Shown in pieces: positions 1 to 9,012 of a stretch of 64,000 nt of DNA. How positions within the stretch are numbered: the stretch's first letter is position 1; each line of letters begins with the position of its first letter. The position numbers were made by a program, and so were the translations under genes. Origin of the DNA: Alphaproteobacteria bacterium (GTDB lineage Bacteria > Planctomycetota > Phycisphaerae > UBA1845); NCBI GenBank assembly GCA_028285105.1, contig JANQQE010000014.1, forward strand, positions 62,001-126,000, read 5' to 3'. Under the pieces are notes generated by a model, which saw only the letters and a program-made list of their open reading frames with translations, did no database searches and was not told the DNA's origin.

Positions 1-1
1 C

Positions 2-601
2 GCGTCGAACCTCGCAGCCTCACTCGCTGTCGGTGGAAAACGCGTGCTGCTTGTCGATACCAACTTCCGTCGTCCGCGACTGCACCGCGTTTTTAAGAAC
101 GTCAACGCCCGCGGAATGACCAACATTCTCATCGGCGAGGCGAAGCTTAGCGACTGCGTCCATCATACCGATATGGCCAACCTCGATGTGATTGGCAGTG
201 GTCCTCTTCCGCCCAACCCAGCCGAACTGTTGGGAAGCGATTTGTGCCGCGAGTTTATCGAGGAAGCATCGAAACTGTACGACCACGTGATCTTCGATTC
301 GCCGCCGATCTTGCTGGCCAGCGACGCCATCGCATTGGCATCGCAGGTTGATGGTACGATCGTTGTATTCCGTGCCAAGGAAAACTCACGCGGTGTCGCC
401 CAACGTGCATGTTCGATGCTTTGGCACGCCAATGCGCACGTGTTCGGCGCAGTCCTCAACGGTGCCCAGGCGCAGCGCGGTGGATACTTCCGCGAACAAC
501 TGCGAACGTTCTACGAATACCAGTACGAAGAAGAGGACGGTACGCAGCGCGCACTACCCGCGCACGATGAGGACCGATCGGAAGACGAGGATCAGGCGTA
601 A
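2..601 (+). CDS. Tyrosine autokinase (BY-kinase) C-terminal part, 5' truncated by window edge
   Basis: This is the C-terminal ~199 residues of a capsular-exopolysaccharide-family tyrosine kinase (CpsD/Wzc cytoplasmic domain). The reading frame is open to the left edge, so the true start and the Walker A loop lie outside the window. The Walker A' motif (LLVDTNFRRP) and Walker B (VIFDSPP) are visible. The tail holds a tyrosine cluster (YFREQLRTFYEYQYEEE), which in this family is the autophosphorylation site. BY-kinases phosphorylate their own tail and control polymerisation and export of surface polysaccharide at the inner membrane. The nucleotide-sugar genes downstream on the same strand agree with an exopolysaccharide locus. 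An N-terminal Wzz-like chain-length domain may be fused upstream but cannot be seen. Confidence 0.88.
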   Translation, partial: ASNLAASLAVGGKRVLLVDTNFRRPRLHRVFKNVNARGMTNILIGEAKLSDCVHHTDMANLDVIGSGPLPPNPAELLGSDLCREFIEEASKLYDHVIFDSPPILLASDAIALASQVDGTIVVFRAKENSRGVAQRACSMLWHANAHVFGAVLNGAQAQRGGYFREQLRTFYEYQYEEEDGTQRALPAHDEDRSEDEDQA

Positions 602-682
602 ATCGACAAGGTGACTTCGACTTGGCGAATCGCGTGGCTGAGTTGCGTGATTGGGCAGTTATATGCAGACATGTGCGTAAAA

Positions 683-727
683 CACCGACGCGCCGGTGAA
701 GTTGCCGAGGCGTCGGTGCATTTCTAT
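683..727 (+). terminator. Possible hairpin terminator after the kinase gene
   Basis: A 9-bp perfect inverted repeat (CACCGACGC at 683-691 pairing with GCGTCGGTG at 710-718) is followed by the moderately T-rich CATTTCTAT. It lies in the 240-bp gap between the kinase and the aminotransferase genes, which otherwise shows no convincing gene. The T run is weak, so this may be only an attenuator or a chance hairpin. Confidence 0.35.
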
Positions 728-841
728 AATGCCGCCCGCGTCGGCCAAAATCGTCAAGTACTTCCGAGTAACAAAATCGGCTTGGAAGACTCGCGAATTC
801 TGGTACGTCATGAAGCATGATCCGTTGTCGGAGATACTCAT

Positions 842-1999
842 TTGAAACCCGTATCGATGCTCGATCTAAAAGCCGAGTTCCCGCTTTTCGAGAAAGCGGT
901 TCGAGTTGCCATGGACGAAGTACTCGAATCGCAGCACTTCATCGGCGGTTCGCATGTCGCTGCGCTCGAGGAAAAGTTCGCCAACCTGACGGGCGCAAAA
1001 CATGCGGTGGCCATCGGAAGCGGAACCGACGCCATTCTCGTCGCACTGATGGCCACTGATATTTCACCGGGCGATGAAGTCATTACCACGCCGTTTACAT
1101 TCTTTGCGACGGCTGGCTGTATTCATCGAGCGGGTGGCAAACCAGTTTTCGTTGACATCGAATCCGACACGTTCAACATCGATCCCGCAAAAATCGAAGC
1201 CGCCATCACCTCAAAAACCAAGGCGATCATGCCAGTGCATTTGTTTGGACAATGCGCCGACATGGATGCGATCAAAAACCTTGCGGTCAAAGCCAATCTC
1301 GTCGTGATCGAGGATGCGGCGCAGGCTGTCGGGGCGATGTACAATTCGCAAGCCGCAGGCGCTTTGGGCCATGCCGGGTGTTTCTCATTCTACCCAACAA
1401 AAAACCTGGGTGGTTTCGGCGAAGGCGGAATGGTCACGACCAACGACGACGACTTCGCCACGAAAGTGCGTCAGCTGCGAAACCACGGTCAGACCGACCA
1501 ATACCACCACACGATGATCGGCGGAAACTTCCGACTCAACACCATGCAAGCCGCGATTCTATCCGCTAAGCTGCCGCACCTCGCCGCGTTCAACATGCGC
1601 CGCAACGAGATCGCCCAGCAGTACAACGAAATTCTAGCAGCCACGCCATCGATTCGAACGCCGCGCATTGCCGATCACTGTCAATCGTGCTTCCATCAGT
1701 ACTCGATCCTAACCGATCAGCGCGACGCCTTGCGCGAACATTTGAACAGCCAGTCGATCGGTTCGGGAATCTACTATCCGGTCCCACTGCACTTACAACC
1801 GTGTTTTGAGTTTTTGGGCTACGAGGCGGGCGATTTTCCCGTCAGCGAGGAGACGGCCAAGCGGATTCTTTCGCTTCCGGTACACCCGATGCTCACCGAT
1901 GCCGATGTTAAGCGCGTTGCCAGCTGCATTGTGCAGCACCAATCCGAGACGATCCCGGCAGGGGCGACATATCCAGCAGGAGCGACAGGGAGGTCTTAG
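842..1999 (+). CDS. DegT/DnrJ/EryC1/StrS-family PLP-dependent sugar aminotransferase
   Basis: A 385-residue fold-type I aminotransferase that normally transfers an amino group from glutamate to a keto-sugar nucleotide. Visible features are the phosphate-binding region [11 protein letters not shown] (60-70), the PLP-binding aspartate in [11 protein letters not shown] (D158), and the Schiff-base lysine in [15 protein letters not shown] (K187). The start is a TTG at 842, just before MLDLKAEF, which is the usual N-terminus of this family. The C-terminus ends in a short PAGAT-type duplication ([13 protein letters not shown]) not typical of the family. The UXS gene begins three bases after the stop codon region, so the two are probably co-transcribed. 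The sugar substrate cannot be deduced; the location points to an amino-sugar for exopolysaccharide. Confidence 0.9.
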   Translation: MKPVSMLDLKAEFPLFEKAVRVAMDEVLESQHFIGGSHVAALEEKFANLTGAKHAVAIGSGTDAILVALMATDISPGDEVITTPFTFFATAGCIHRAGGKPVFVDIESDTFNIDPAKIEAAITSKTKAIMPVHLFGQCADMDAIKNLAVKANLVVIEDAAQAVGAMYNSQAAGALGHAGCFSFYPTKNLGGFGEGGMVTTNDDDFATKVRQLRNHGQTDQYHHTMIGGNFRLNTMQAAILSAKLPHLAAFNMRRNEIAQQYNEILAATPSIRTPRIADHCQSCFHQYSILTDQRDALREHLNSQSIGSGIYYPVPLHLQPCFEFLGYEAGDFPVSEETAKRILSLPVHPMLTDADVKRVASCIVQHQSETIPAGATYPAGATGRS

Positions 2000-2001
2000 A
2001 C

Positions 2002-2940
2002 GTGCGCGTACTCGTCACAGGAGGAGCCGGTTTTCTTGGAAGTCACCTTTGCGATAAGTTGTTGGCCGATGGTCACGACGTGATCGCACTGGATAACTTC
2101 TACACCGGATCGAAAACGAACGTTGCCCACCTTATGGGTCGGCGCGATTTTGAAGTCATCCGCCATGACGTTGTCAATCCGATCCTTCTGGAAGTCGATT
2201 GGATATTCAATCTCGCCTGTCCGGCTTCACCGATTCACTACCAGCACAACCCGGTCAAGACGGTCAAAACGTCGGTGATGGGTGCGCTTAACATGCTGGG
2301 CATGTCCAAGCGCGTACACGCTCGAATTCTTCAGGCATCGACCAGCGAAGTCTACGGCGACCCAGCCGTCCATCCGCAACCGGAGGACTACTGGGGCAAC
2401 GTCAATCCGATCGGTCTCCGAAGTTGCTACGACGAAGGCAAGCGCATCGCTGAAACGCTGATGATGGATTACCACCACCAAAACAACGTGGACATCCGTA
2501 TCATCCGCATCTTTAACACGTATGGACCAAGGATGGCCGTCGGCGACGGGCGGGTCGTTTCAAACTTTGTCGTACAAGCCCTTCAAGGAAAACCGCTGAC
2601 CGTCTACGGCGACGGTGAACAGACGCGGAGTTTTCTGTTTGTCAGCGATTTGATTGACGGCATGGTCAGGTTGATGAATTACGAAAACGACAATGCCCAC
2701 GAGCCGGTTAACGTTGGCAGTCCTCACGAAACAACGATGATGAATCTCGTCGAAACGCTCGGCAGCGTGATCGGTAAGAAGCTCGACATCGTTCACAAAC
2801 CGCTACCGCCCGACGATCCGGTACGACGCTGTGCCGTCACCGATCGCGCCCGGGAGCGCCTCGGTTGGCAGCCAACGGTCAACCTCGAAGACGGGCTTGC
2901 TCAAACCGTCGAATTTTTTCGAAAGACTCTGGACGCATAA
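2002..2940 (+). CDS. UDP-glucuronate decarboxylase (UDP-xylose synthase)
   Basis: A 312-residue extended short-chain dehydrogenase that converts UDP-glucuronate to UDP-xylose using bound NAD. The Rossmann motif GGAGFLG is at residues 7-13, the catalytic Thr/Ser region at STSEVYGDP, and the YxxxK pair in CYDEGKR (Y143, K147). NLACPASP and HQPEDYWG-like segments ([14 protein letters not shown]) are hallmarks of the UXS subgroup rather than dTDP-glucose dehydratases. GTG start at 2002. Its substrate is made by the UDP-glucose dehydrogenase two genes downstream, so this cluster carries both steps from UDP-glucose to UDP-xylose. Confidence 0.92.
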   Translation: MRVLVTGGAGFLGSHLCDKLLADGHDVIALDNFYTGSKTNVAHLMGRRDFEVIRHDVVNPILLEVDWIFNLACPASPIHYQHNPVKTVKTSVMGALNMLGMSKRVHARILQASTSEVYGDPAVHPQPEDYWGNVNPIGLRSCYDEGKRIAETLMMDYHHQNNVDIRIIRIFNTYGPRMAVGDGRVVSNFVVQALQGKPLTVYGDGEQTRSFLFVSDLIDGMVRLMNYENDNAHEPVNVGSPHETTMMNLVETLGSVIGKKLDIVHKPLPPDDPVRRCAVTDRARERLGWQPTVNLEDGLAQTVEFFRKTLDA

Positions 2941-2951
2941 GCGAGATTTGT

Positions 2952-3587
2952 GTGGTTTACTCAGACTTGGAAACAATCTCGCCCGAACCCGAACTGGCGA
3001 TCCCCGACGGACTCGAAGGAACGTGGTGGGTGGCGCACACGCGCTCGCGCAATGAGAAAGTCCTCGCCCACGAACTGCAGCAACTCGACATTTTCAACTA
3101 CCTACCGCTCAAACAAAAAATCACGCGAAGTTCGCGCACGGGTCGCAAGTCGCATTCGACCGTTCCCGTGTTTGCGGGTTACCTGTTTCTAAACGCCACC
3201 GAAACGCAACGACACCGAGCCCTTGCGACCAATCGCATCGCCAACATGCTGTTCGTCGCCGCCCAGGATCAACTCGTCGCGCAACTTCGCAACGTGCATC
3301 GCGTCATCGGAACCGATGCCGGGTTCGAGCAGTTCGACGGCATCCGGGTCGGCCAATGGGTTCGCGTGATCGACGGCCCGCTCGAAGGCGTCGAGGGTCA
3401 GGTCGTCAAGCAACTTGGCAAGTTGCGGTTGGCAGTCAACGTGGACATCCTCGGCCAATCGGTGTTGGCTGAAATCAGCGCCCCGATGCTCGAAGCCATC
3501 GACATGCCCGAATCCGCCGATGACTCGGACAAAACGGGTACGGGCGCCCACGCTACGTCACTCAAGAACGGAAACGCATACTCATGA
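2952..3587 (+). CDS. NusG/RfaH-like specialised transcription antitermination protein
   Basis: About 211 residues with an N-terminal NGN domain (WWVAHTRSRNEKVLAHEL, then FAGYLFLNA) and a C-terminal KOW domain (GQWVRVIDGPLEGVEGQVV). This is the layout of NusG paralogues such as RfaH, UpxY and LoaP, which associate with RNA polymerase and allow it to read through long polysaccharide operons. I place the start at the GTG at 2952 because the upstream in-frame residues are basic and overlap the end of the UXS gene. Its stop overlaps the start of the dehydrogenase gene (ATGA), showing tight coupling. Being inside a polysaccharide locus favours a locus-specific antiterminator over housekeeping NusG; the recognition element was not identified. 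Confidence 0.85.
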   Translation: MVYSDLETISPEPELAIPDGLEGTWWVAHTRSRNEKVLAHELQQLDIFNYLPLKQKITRSSRTGRKSHSTVPVFAGYLFLNATETQRHRALATNRIANMLFVAAQDQLVAQLRNVHRVIGTDAGFEQFDGIRVGQWVRVIDGPLEGVEGQVVKQLGKLRLAVNVDILGQSVLAEISAPMLEAIDMPESADDSDKTGTGAHATSLKNGNAYS

Positions 3588-4897
3588 AAATCGCAGTTGT
3601 GGGTACAGGCTACGTTGGATTGGTCGCGGGGACGTGCCTCGCCGATGGCGGAAATCACGTCATCTGCGTAGATAAGATTGAGTCCAAGATCGACAGCCTT
3701 AACAAAGGCGACATTCCGATCTACGAACCGGGACTGGCTGAAATTGTTCAGCGCAATGTCAAAGCCAACCGCCTCAGCTTCACCACCGACCTTGAACACG
3801 CGATCGCCAATTCGTTGGTACTCTTTCTGGCCGTTGGTACACCGCCAGCCGCCGACGGGTCTGCCGACCTTTCCGCCATCATGAACGTCGCCGAAACAAT
3901 CGCCCGCAAAATGGATGGGTATCGCATTGTTGTCATGAAGAGTACCGTTCCGGTCGGCACCCACAAACTCGTTTCCGAACGGATCGCAGCCAACACCGAA
4001 CACAAATTCGATTACGTCAGCAACCCCGAATTCATGAAAGAGGGGGCGGCGATCGAAGACTTCATGAAACCCGATCGCGTTGTCATCGGTGCCGACAACC
4101 CGGCCGTCGTCGAGATCATGAAGGAAATCTACAACCCGTTCATGCGCACGGTGGATCGAGTGCTCGTGATGGACCCAGCCAGCGCCGAAATGACCAAGTA
4201 CGCATCCAACGCCCTGCTCGCGACGAAGATTTCGTTTATGAACGAGATGAGCGGATTGTGCGACCGCGTCGGAGCCGACGTAGAATTGGTGCGGCGAGGC
4301 GTCGGATCGGACACGCGTATCGGTCCGGCATTTCTGTTTGCAGGAGTGGGTTATGGCGGCTCGTGTTTTCCGAAAGACGTGCAGGCGATCATCGCGATGG
4401 GGCAGGCGAGCGACTATCCCATGTCCATCGTGGAAGCCGTGCACGACGTCAACCATCGTCAGCGGATGCGTTTCGCCGAAGGCATTCTGCGCTACTTCGG
4501 AGATAAGGCGAAGAGTACAAAGCTCGCCGTTTGGGGGTTGGCATTCAAAGCCCGAACCGATGACGTTCGCGAATCGCCAGCGCTCGATTGCATCCGCATG
4601 TTTGCGGACCGGGGTATGCGCATCAGCGCCTTCGACCCGGAGGCCAGCGAAACGACCCGCGCCGAATTGGGCGACATGATCGAATACGTCGATGACGGGT
4701 ATGCCGCCCTCGACGATGCCGATGCACTTGTTATCTTCACCGACTGGCAGGAATTCCGAACGCCCGACTTCAACATGATCAAGGAGCGTCTGCTTGCCCC
4801 GGTCATCTTCGACGGGCGCAATCTTTACAACCGCCACAGCCTGGCCAAGCAGGGTTTTGAATACCACTGCATAGGCCGACCCAAAGTCACTGCTTAG
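3584..4897 (+). CDS. ugd: UDP-glucose 6-dehydrogenase
   Basis: A 437-residue NAD-dependent enzyme that oxidises UDP-glucose twice to UDP-glucuronate. The N-terminal Rossmann motif is GTGYVGLVAG (7-16). The catalytic cysteine sits in GVGYGGSCFPKD (C261), and the family motif SNPEFMKEG is at about 146-154. The length is normal for the bacterial family. It overlaps the antiterminator gene by four bases and is eight bases from the next epimerase gene, so all are likely one transcript. It supplies the UDP-glucuronate used by the decarboxylase upstream and the epimerase downstream. Confidence 0.95.
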   Translation: MKIAVVGTGYVGLVAGTCLADGGNHVICVDKIESKIDSLNKGDIPIYEPGLAEIVQRNVKANRLSFTTDLEHAIANSLVLFLAVGTPPAADGSADLSAIMNVAETIARKMDGYRIVVMKSTVPVGTHKLVSERIAANTEHKFDYVSNPEFMKEGAAIEDFMKPDRVVIGADNPAVVEIMKEIYNPFMRTVDRVLVMDPASAEMTKYASNALLATKISFMNEMSGLCDRVGADVELVRRGVGSDTRIGPAFLFAGVGYGGSCFPKDVQAIIAMGQASDYPMSIVEAVHDVNHRQRMRFAEGILRYFGDKAKSTKLAVWGLAFKARTDDVRESPALDCIRMFADRGMRISAFDPEASETTRAELGDMIEYVDDGYAALDDADALVIFTDWQEFRTPDFNMIKERLLAPVIFDGRNLYNRHSLAKQGFEYHCIGRPKVTA

Positions 4898-4905
4898 GAA
4901 TCAAA

Positions 4906-5856
4906 ATGGGCGCCATCATTGTCACCGGAGCGGCTGGCTTTATTGGGTCGCATTTGTGTGAACGCTTGCTCGCACTCGGCAAGACGGTCATCGGTTTCGA
5001 CAACTTCGACGACTTCTACGACCCGCAAATCAAACGCAGTAACATCTCCAAGTGTCTCGACCACAAGTCATTCGCCATGCACGAGGGCGACGTTCGCGAC
5101 AAAGACGCGGTTGCGAAGTTGTTCACAGGGGACATTGAAACCGTAGTACACCTTGCCGCCCGAGCAGGCGTCCGCCCATCCATCGTCGAACCGCACCGCT
5201 GCCAGGATGTCAACGTCGGCGGGACGACGGTGATGATCGAAGCCGCCCGAAACGCCAAATGCCCAAAATTTATTCTCGCAAGCAGTTCGAGCGTGTACGG
5301 CAACAACAAGAAGATTCCATTCGCCGAAAACGACAACGTCGATTTTCCCATTTCGCCCTACGCAGCCAGTAAAAAATCAGCCGAACTGATGGCCCACACC
5401 TACGCCCATCTGTTCGACATGAACGTCACGTGCCTGCGATTCTTCACGGTATACGGCCCAAGACAACGACCGGACCTCGCGATCCATAAGTTCACGAAGC
5501 TGATCGAATCCGGCGAACCGATTCCAGTATTCGGCGACGGCAGCACCAGTCGCGATTACACCTACATCGATGACATCATCGACGGTGTGATTCGATCCAT
5601 CGAAAAGTGCAATGGCCATAAGATTTACAACCTGGGCGAATCGCAACCGATCCGACTGGACGAACTGATCGCCGCCATCGAAAAAGCGCTCGGCAAGCAA
5701 CCCGTCATCAACCGCTTACCCAATCAACCCGGCGACGTCGATCGCACCTTCGCCGACATAAGCCTCGCGAAGAAAGAACTAGGCTACAATCCGTCAACGC
5801 ACATCGACAAGGGATTAGCCACATTCATAGAGTGGTTCCGCATCCAACAAAAATGA
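4906..5856 (+). CDS. NAD-dependent epimerase, probably UDP-glucuronate 4-epimerase
   Basis: A 316-residue extended SDR. The NAD motif TGAAGFIGSHLCERLL begins at residue 7, and the NFDDFYDPxIKRxN segment (33-45) is typical of the UDP-glucuronate 4-epimerase group (CapI/GlcAE). The serine region ASSSSVYG (125-132) and SPYAASKK (Y152, K156) give the catalytic triad. The expected reaction is UDP-glucuronate to UDP-galacturonate. It directly follows the dehydrogenase that makes UDP-glucuronate, which supports the assignment over UDP-glucose epimerase. It appears to be the last gene of the polysaccharide group in this window. Confidence 0.9.
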   Translation: MGAIIVTGAAGFIGSHLCERLLALGKTVIGFDNFDDFYDPQIKRSNISKCLDHKSFAMHEGDVRDKDAVAKLFTGDIETVVHLAARAGVRPSIVEPHRCQDVNVGGTTVMIEAARNAKCPKFILASSSSVYGNNKKIPFAENDNVDFPISPYAASKKSAELMAHTYAHLFDMNVTCLRFFTVYGPRQRPDLAIHKFTKLIESGEPIPVFGDGSTSRDYTYIDDIIDGVIRSIEKCNGHKIYNLGESQPIRLDELIAAIEKALGKQPVINRLPNQPGDVDRTFADISLAKKELGYNPSTHIDKGLATFIEWFRIQQK

Positions 5857-5864
5857 CGCGCATT

Positions 5865-6015
5865 CGGGTGCTCCATCCTTCCAGGATAGCGGACTGAAGG
5901 AGCGCCAAGAGTTCTCAACCCAACACAAACGCGCAATGAGATTTCAACCTGACCGTGCATCCTCACGAACCGGTCAGTCCCCCGCCCTACCGCTACGCTC
6001 AAGGGCGGGGCACCC
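5865..6015. repeat. Dispersed palindromic repeat pair (family A, copy 1)
   Basis: A unit reading GGGTGCTCCATCCTTCCAGG with GGACTGAAG after it (5865-5900) is paired with an oppositely oriented unit reading GGTCAGTCCCCCGCCCT with AAGGGCGGGGCACCC (5972-6015). Each unit can fold into a hairpin. Related pairs occur at 8246-8334 and 63280-63378, always between genes. This is the pattern of REP/BIME-like elements. Confidence 0.7.
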
Positions 6016-6046
6016 ACATCCTGCGCTTTGACTGGTTTGGAATCTC

Positions 6047-6514
6047 TCACTCCAGACGCAATTCAACGCCGTCCTCTTCTTCCTCTCCACCTTGAGCATG
6101 ACACTGGATGATCTCGACCAGGCACTCGAATATGGTCGATCCGCAATGCTTTCTTGCCTGTTCAAGTTCCTGCGCAATACGCGGCCGGTTCACCGGATGG
6201 CATCTATCCAAACGTTGTTCGAGTCGGCGTACCGTTTCAGAATAACCAAGCCGCTCGCACGAAATCTCCGAGTTTTTCCAGAGCAGGACAAATCCTTCAT
6301 CGGGAGTGCCAAAACCACCTCTAAGAACATCATTGAACGCGTCGAGATTGCCTTTCCAATCATAGTCAACCAACACGACTCGGCTGAATACCTCGGCAAA
6401 CTCTTCAAGCGTAGAAAACTCTGCACCGTCTATTTCATATACTTTCTTTTGATGCACCACAGGCTCCGTAACTCTTGGTGTTCTCAGTCTTCCCACCCAG
6501 CCGCTGCCGATCAA
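6047..6514 (-). CDS. Barstar-family protein (ribonuclease inhibitor-like)
   Basis: About 155 residues from a TTG at 6514; a later GTG could be the real start because the first ~20 residues look unconserved. The core YEIDGAEFSTLEEFAEVF, then WKGNLDAFNDVLRGG, is the barstar signature (a strand and helix followed by GxNLDAFxDxL). The following segment, GFVLLWKNSEISCERLGY, fits the larger barstar-like family of bacterial immunity proteins. Barstar proteins bind and block barnase-type RNases in the cytoplasm. No barnase or other toxin gene is adjacent, so this is either an orphan immunity gene or has taken on another role. The end is strongly acidic (GGEEEEDG). Confidence 0.75.
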   Translation of the reverse strand: MIGSGWVGRLRTPRVTEPVVHQKKVYEIDGAEFSTLEEFAEVFSRVVLVDYDWKGNLDAFNDVLRGGFGTPDEGFVLLWKNSEISCERLGYSETVRRLEQRLDRCHPVNRPRIAQELEQARKHCGSTIFECLVEIIQCHAQGGEEEEDGVELRLE

Positions 6515-6546
6515 TCGCGGCGCAACCGCCTGTTTTGATCAACGTC

Positions 6547-6954
6547 TCAATTCCTGTGCTGACCCACACGAAGTGCAATCTGAATCAACGCATGTACGCA
6601 CAGCAGTATGCCCCATAGAATTGTGCCATACGCTATGACGTAAAACCAAATGAAGGAAACCAATCCAATCAACACGAACACCAGCCCAAAAAACAGGTTC
6701 TCCGAAGCCGGAACATCACCAAGATCCTGCCCGAAAAGCTTTGGATAGATGCGTTCCCGAAAGAGCAGTCCGTAAACTGAAAATCCGACCATCACGATCG
6801 CCAGTGCAATCACCGGAATCATGCTTTCGTCGTCGGAATGAGTTGCAGTCTTGATGTCCCAAAGTCGGTAGGGAACGATTGCAATGCCCGCGATGCCAAT
6901 CGTCGCGAAGACCAAATGAAAGATAATCGCAACTATTGAGTTTTGGAATCTCAT
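6547..6954 (-). CDS. Small integral membrane protein, unknown function
   Basis: 135 residues with about four predicted membrane segments: IVAIIFHLVFATIGIAGIAI, MIPVIALAIVMVGFSVYGL, LFFGLVFVLIGLVSFIWFYV and ILWGILLCVHALIQIAL. A short charged loop (RERIYPKLFGQDLGDVPASE) separates the two halves. I do not recognise the family. It lies upstream of, and on the same strand as, the barstar-like gene and downstream of thrC, but with no visible functional link. Confidence 0.6.
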   Translation of the reverse strand: MRFQNSIVAIIFHLVFATIGIAGIAIVPYRLWDIKTATHSDDESMIPVIALAIVMVGFSVYGLLFRERIYPKLFGQDLGDVPASENLFFGLVFVLIGLVSFIWFYVIAYGTILWGILLCVHALIQIALRVGQHRN

Positions 6955-6963
6955 CAGCTCAAT

Positions 6964-8223
6964 CTAACTAAGAACCGCTCGTTTGACTTCGTCGAGGTTG
7001 GGTGCGATGTCGATCGATGCGCCGGCAGCGCTGATGGCGGCGGGTGTGTCTTTCAGTCCATTGCCGCTGATGTACGCGACGACCGACGCCTTTGAATCGA
7101 TGACGCCTTCGCGAGCGGCTTTGGCCACTCCGGCGACTGCGGCGGCTGCGGCGGGTTCTGCGAAGATGCCTGCAAGTCGTCCTACTTCGCGCATCGCCCA
7201 GCGGATTTCATCGTCCGTTACAGCGTTGAATGCACCTTCAGATTCGCGGACGGCTGACACTGCTTTCTTGATGTTTCGCGGGACCGGGCAGTTGATGCTG
7301 TCGGCGAACGTATCGCCCGAAGCGTTGCCGAGTTGGCCGGTTTCGAAGACGGCTTGTATCGGCGCGACACCGTCGGCTTGCACGCCAAGCAGTTTCGCCG
7401 ACCAGTCGATCAATTCGAGTTCGGCCATCTGCCGCAACCCCTTGGCCACGCCCGCGATCGAACAACCGTCGCCGACGCTCATCGCCACCCAATCGGGCGG
7501 ATCGGTCATGCACTGTTCCGCGATTTCCAGCCCGCCCGTTTTCTTGCCCTCGACGAGGTACGGGTTGTACGCGCAATTTCGATTGTACCAGCCGAACGCC
7601 TCGCACGCCGACGCACAGAGTTTGTACGCATCGTCGTAACTGCCGTTCACGCGAAATACTGTTGCACCGTATATCAAAAGTTGAGCCAGCTTGCCTTCGG
7701 GGATGCGCTGCGAAACGAAGATGTATGCCGGCATCGACGCCATCGCCGAGCACGCCGCAAGACTGACCGCCGCATTACCGGTTGAAGCGCAGGCAATCGC
7801 CTTTGCGCCGGACTCTGCAGCCCGCACCACACCGATGCTCGACGCCCGATCCTTAAACGATCCCGAAGCGTTGCGCGAATCATCCTTGAGGCGCAACCGC
7901 TTAACACCGCAGAGTTTCGCAAGCAGCGGCGCATCGACCATCGGTGTCCAGCCGATCGGCCAATGCACACCGATATGGTGAGCCGTCACCGGCAGCAACG
8001 GCCCATAGCGCCAATGGTTCTGCGGCCCATCGAGCAAATCGGAAATCGCCAGATCGCGAGCAACGGCATCCATGTCGTACTCGACGTCAAGAATGCCAAC
8101 GTCGGGCCCGCACGAGGGGCAGGTGTACGACACTTTCTCAGGAAGGTAGGCCGCGCCGCAATTGACGCATCGCAATTGGCGAACGTAAGTCACGAATTGC
8201 GCCGACATGGAGGATGGACTCAT
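6964..8223 (-). CDS. thrC: Threonine synthase
   Basis: A 419-residue fold-type II PLP enzyme that converts O-phosphohomoserine to threonine. The PLP lysine is in NASGSFKDR (K124), and the phosphate-binding STGNAAVSLA segment follows. The N-terminus carries a zinc-ribbon of two CxxC pairs (C19/C22, C35/C38), a feature of the archaeal/plant-like class of threonine synthases with an N-terminal rubredoxin-like knuckle. ATG at 8223. The immediate upstream DNA holds a dispersed palindromic repeat and no visible riboswitch. The length fits this subclass. Confidence 0.9.
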   Translation of the reverse strand: MSPSSMSAQFVTYVRQLRCVNCGAAYLPEKVSYTCPSCGPDVGILDVEYDMDAVARDLAISDLLDGPQNHWRYGPLLPVTAHHIGVHWPIGWTPMVDAPLLAKLCGVKRLRLKDDSRNASGSFKDRASSIGVVRAAESGAKAIACASTGNAAVSLAACSAMASMPAYIFVSQRIPEGKLAQLLIYGATVFRVNGSYDDAYKLCASACEAFGWYNRNCAYNPYLVEGKKTGGLEIAEQCMTDPPDWVAMSVGDGCSIAGVAKGLRQMAELELIDWSAKLLGVQADGVAPIQAVFETGQLGNASGDTFADSINCPVPRNIKKAVSAVRESEGAFNAVTDDEIRWAMREVGRLAGIFAEPAAAAAVAGVAKAAREGVIDSKASVVAYISGNGLKDTPAAISAAGASIDIAPNLDEVKRAVLS

Positions 8224-8245
8224 ATGACAAACCTTGATTCGATTC

Positions 8246-8334
8246 GTCAGTCCCCCACCCTAAAAGGGCGGGGCACCCGGCAGGAAAGTCATCTCAACTG
8301 TTGGGTGCCCCATCCTTCCACGATCGGGGATTGA
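8246..8334. repeat. Dispersed palindromic repeat pair (family A, copy 2)
   Basis: Two oppositely oriented units (GTCAGTCCCCCACCCT with AGGGCGGGGCACCC, then GGGTGCCCCATCCTTCCACG with GGGGATTGA) separated by about 25 bases form a head-to-head pair just upstream of thrC. The sequence is clearly related to the copies at 5865-6015 and 63280-63378. Confidence 0.75.
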
Positions 8335-8372
8335 TGAAACTTTGAAACACTAGAAACCGGATAAACCGGCGA

Positions 8373-8852
8373 TCACTTACCTTCATCCATCGAAAAATAC
8401 GCCCCACGTTCACCAGCCACCACGAAACTCTCTGCCGTCAGCTTCAGCGTTTCCCACGCCTGGCGGATCTGGTTGGCTTCCGTTGGTTCGATCATACCGT
8501 CGTCTTCGATTGATTTCGTGACGGTGGCGAGGAGCTTGCTGAATTCGGTGACCAGTTGGTGCGTGTGTTTCAGCAGTTCGGTGTCGATGGCGTCGTTGAG
8601 CGGTTTGGGATTGCTGACGAAGAACCCGTCGGCTTCATGGCAGAGCCAATTGATGACTTCGACCGATTCGGTGGCGCGATAGACCTCGGCAATTCGGTCG
8701 AGGGGGTTTCGTGCGCCGCTGGCGTCCGGGTCGGCTTTCCCCGATTCCTGGCACCATTTGTAAACCATCGCCGGCGACAATCGCAACTTCGCAGCCAATG
8801 CCTTCACACCGATGGGCTCTGCCGCCCGGCGTAACACTTCATAGGAATTCAT
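8373..8852 (-). CDS. HTH protein resembling phage CII-type regulators
   Basis: 159 residues. The N-terminal part (about 10-35) reads as a helix-turn-helix: GVKALAAKLRLSPAMVYKWC. It is followed by an extended helical region with EVINWLCHEADGFFVSNP and a long C-terminal helix. This layout resembles the phage regulatory protein CII family found as single chromosomal genes in many planctomycetes. It probably binds DNA, but the target is unknown. It stands alone between thrC and rsmA, with no phage genes nearby, so it is either domesticated or a cellular regulator. Confidence 0.6.
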   Translation of the reverse strand: MNSYEVLRRAAEPIGVKALAAKLRLSPAMVYKWCQESGKADPDASGARNPLDRIAEVYRATESVEVINWLCHEADGFFVSNPKPLNDAIDTELLKHTHQLVTEFSKLLATVTKSIEDDGMIEPTEANQIRQAWETLKLTAESFVVAGERGAYFSMDEGK

Positions 8853-9012
8853 CGGGCGTCATTCTCCTTCATATCCAAACGCAACCAACTACCCATCGGA
8901 TTCAACTTCTTCGGATTCAACCCATTCTGTCGCGACCCGAAAGCAAAATCCCATTATAGTGGTTTGTCGCACGACAGGTAGCCAATGCTAGCCTACCACC
9001 CTCGGAGCATCG

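Noticed and set aside
611..820. Short frame between the kinase and aminotransferase genes
   Set aside because: No ribosome site or conserved motif; it covers a hairpin.
3398..4867. A 489-codon open frame antisense to ugd
   Set aside because: The plus strand encodes a complete UDP-glucose dehydrogenase; the antisense frame is a by-product of codon bias.
6092..6538. A 148-codon plus-strand frame opposite the barstar-like gene
   Set aside because: The minus-strand frame has the barstar signature; the plus frame has none.
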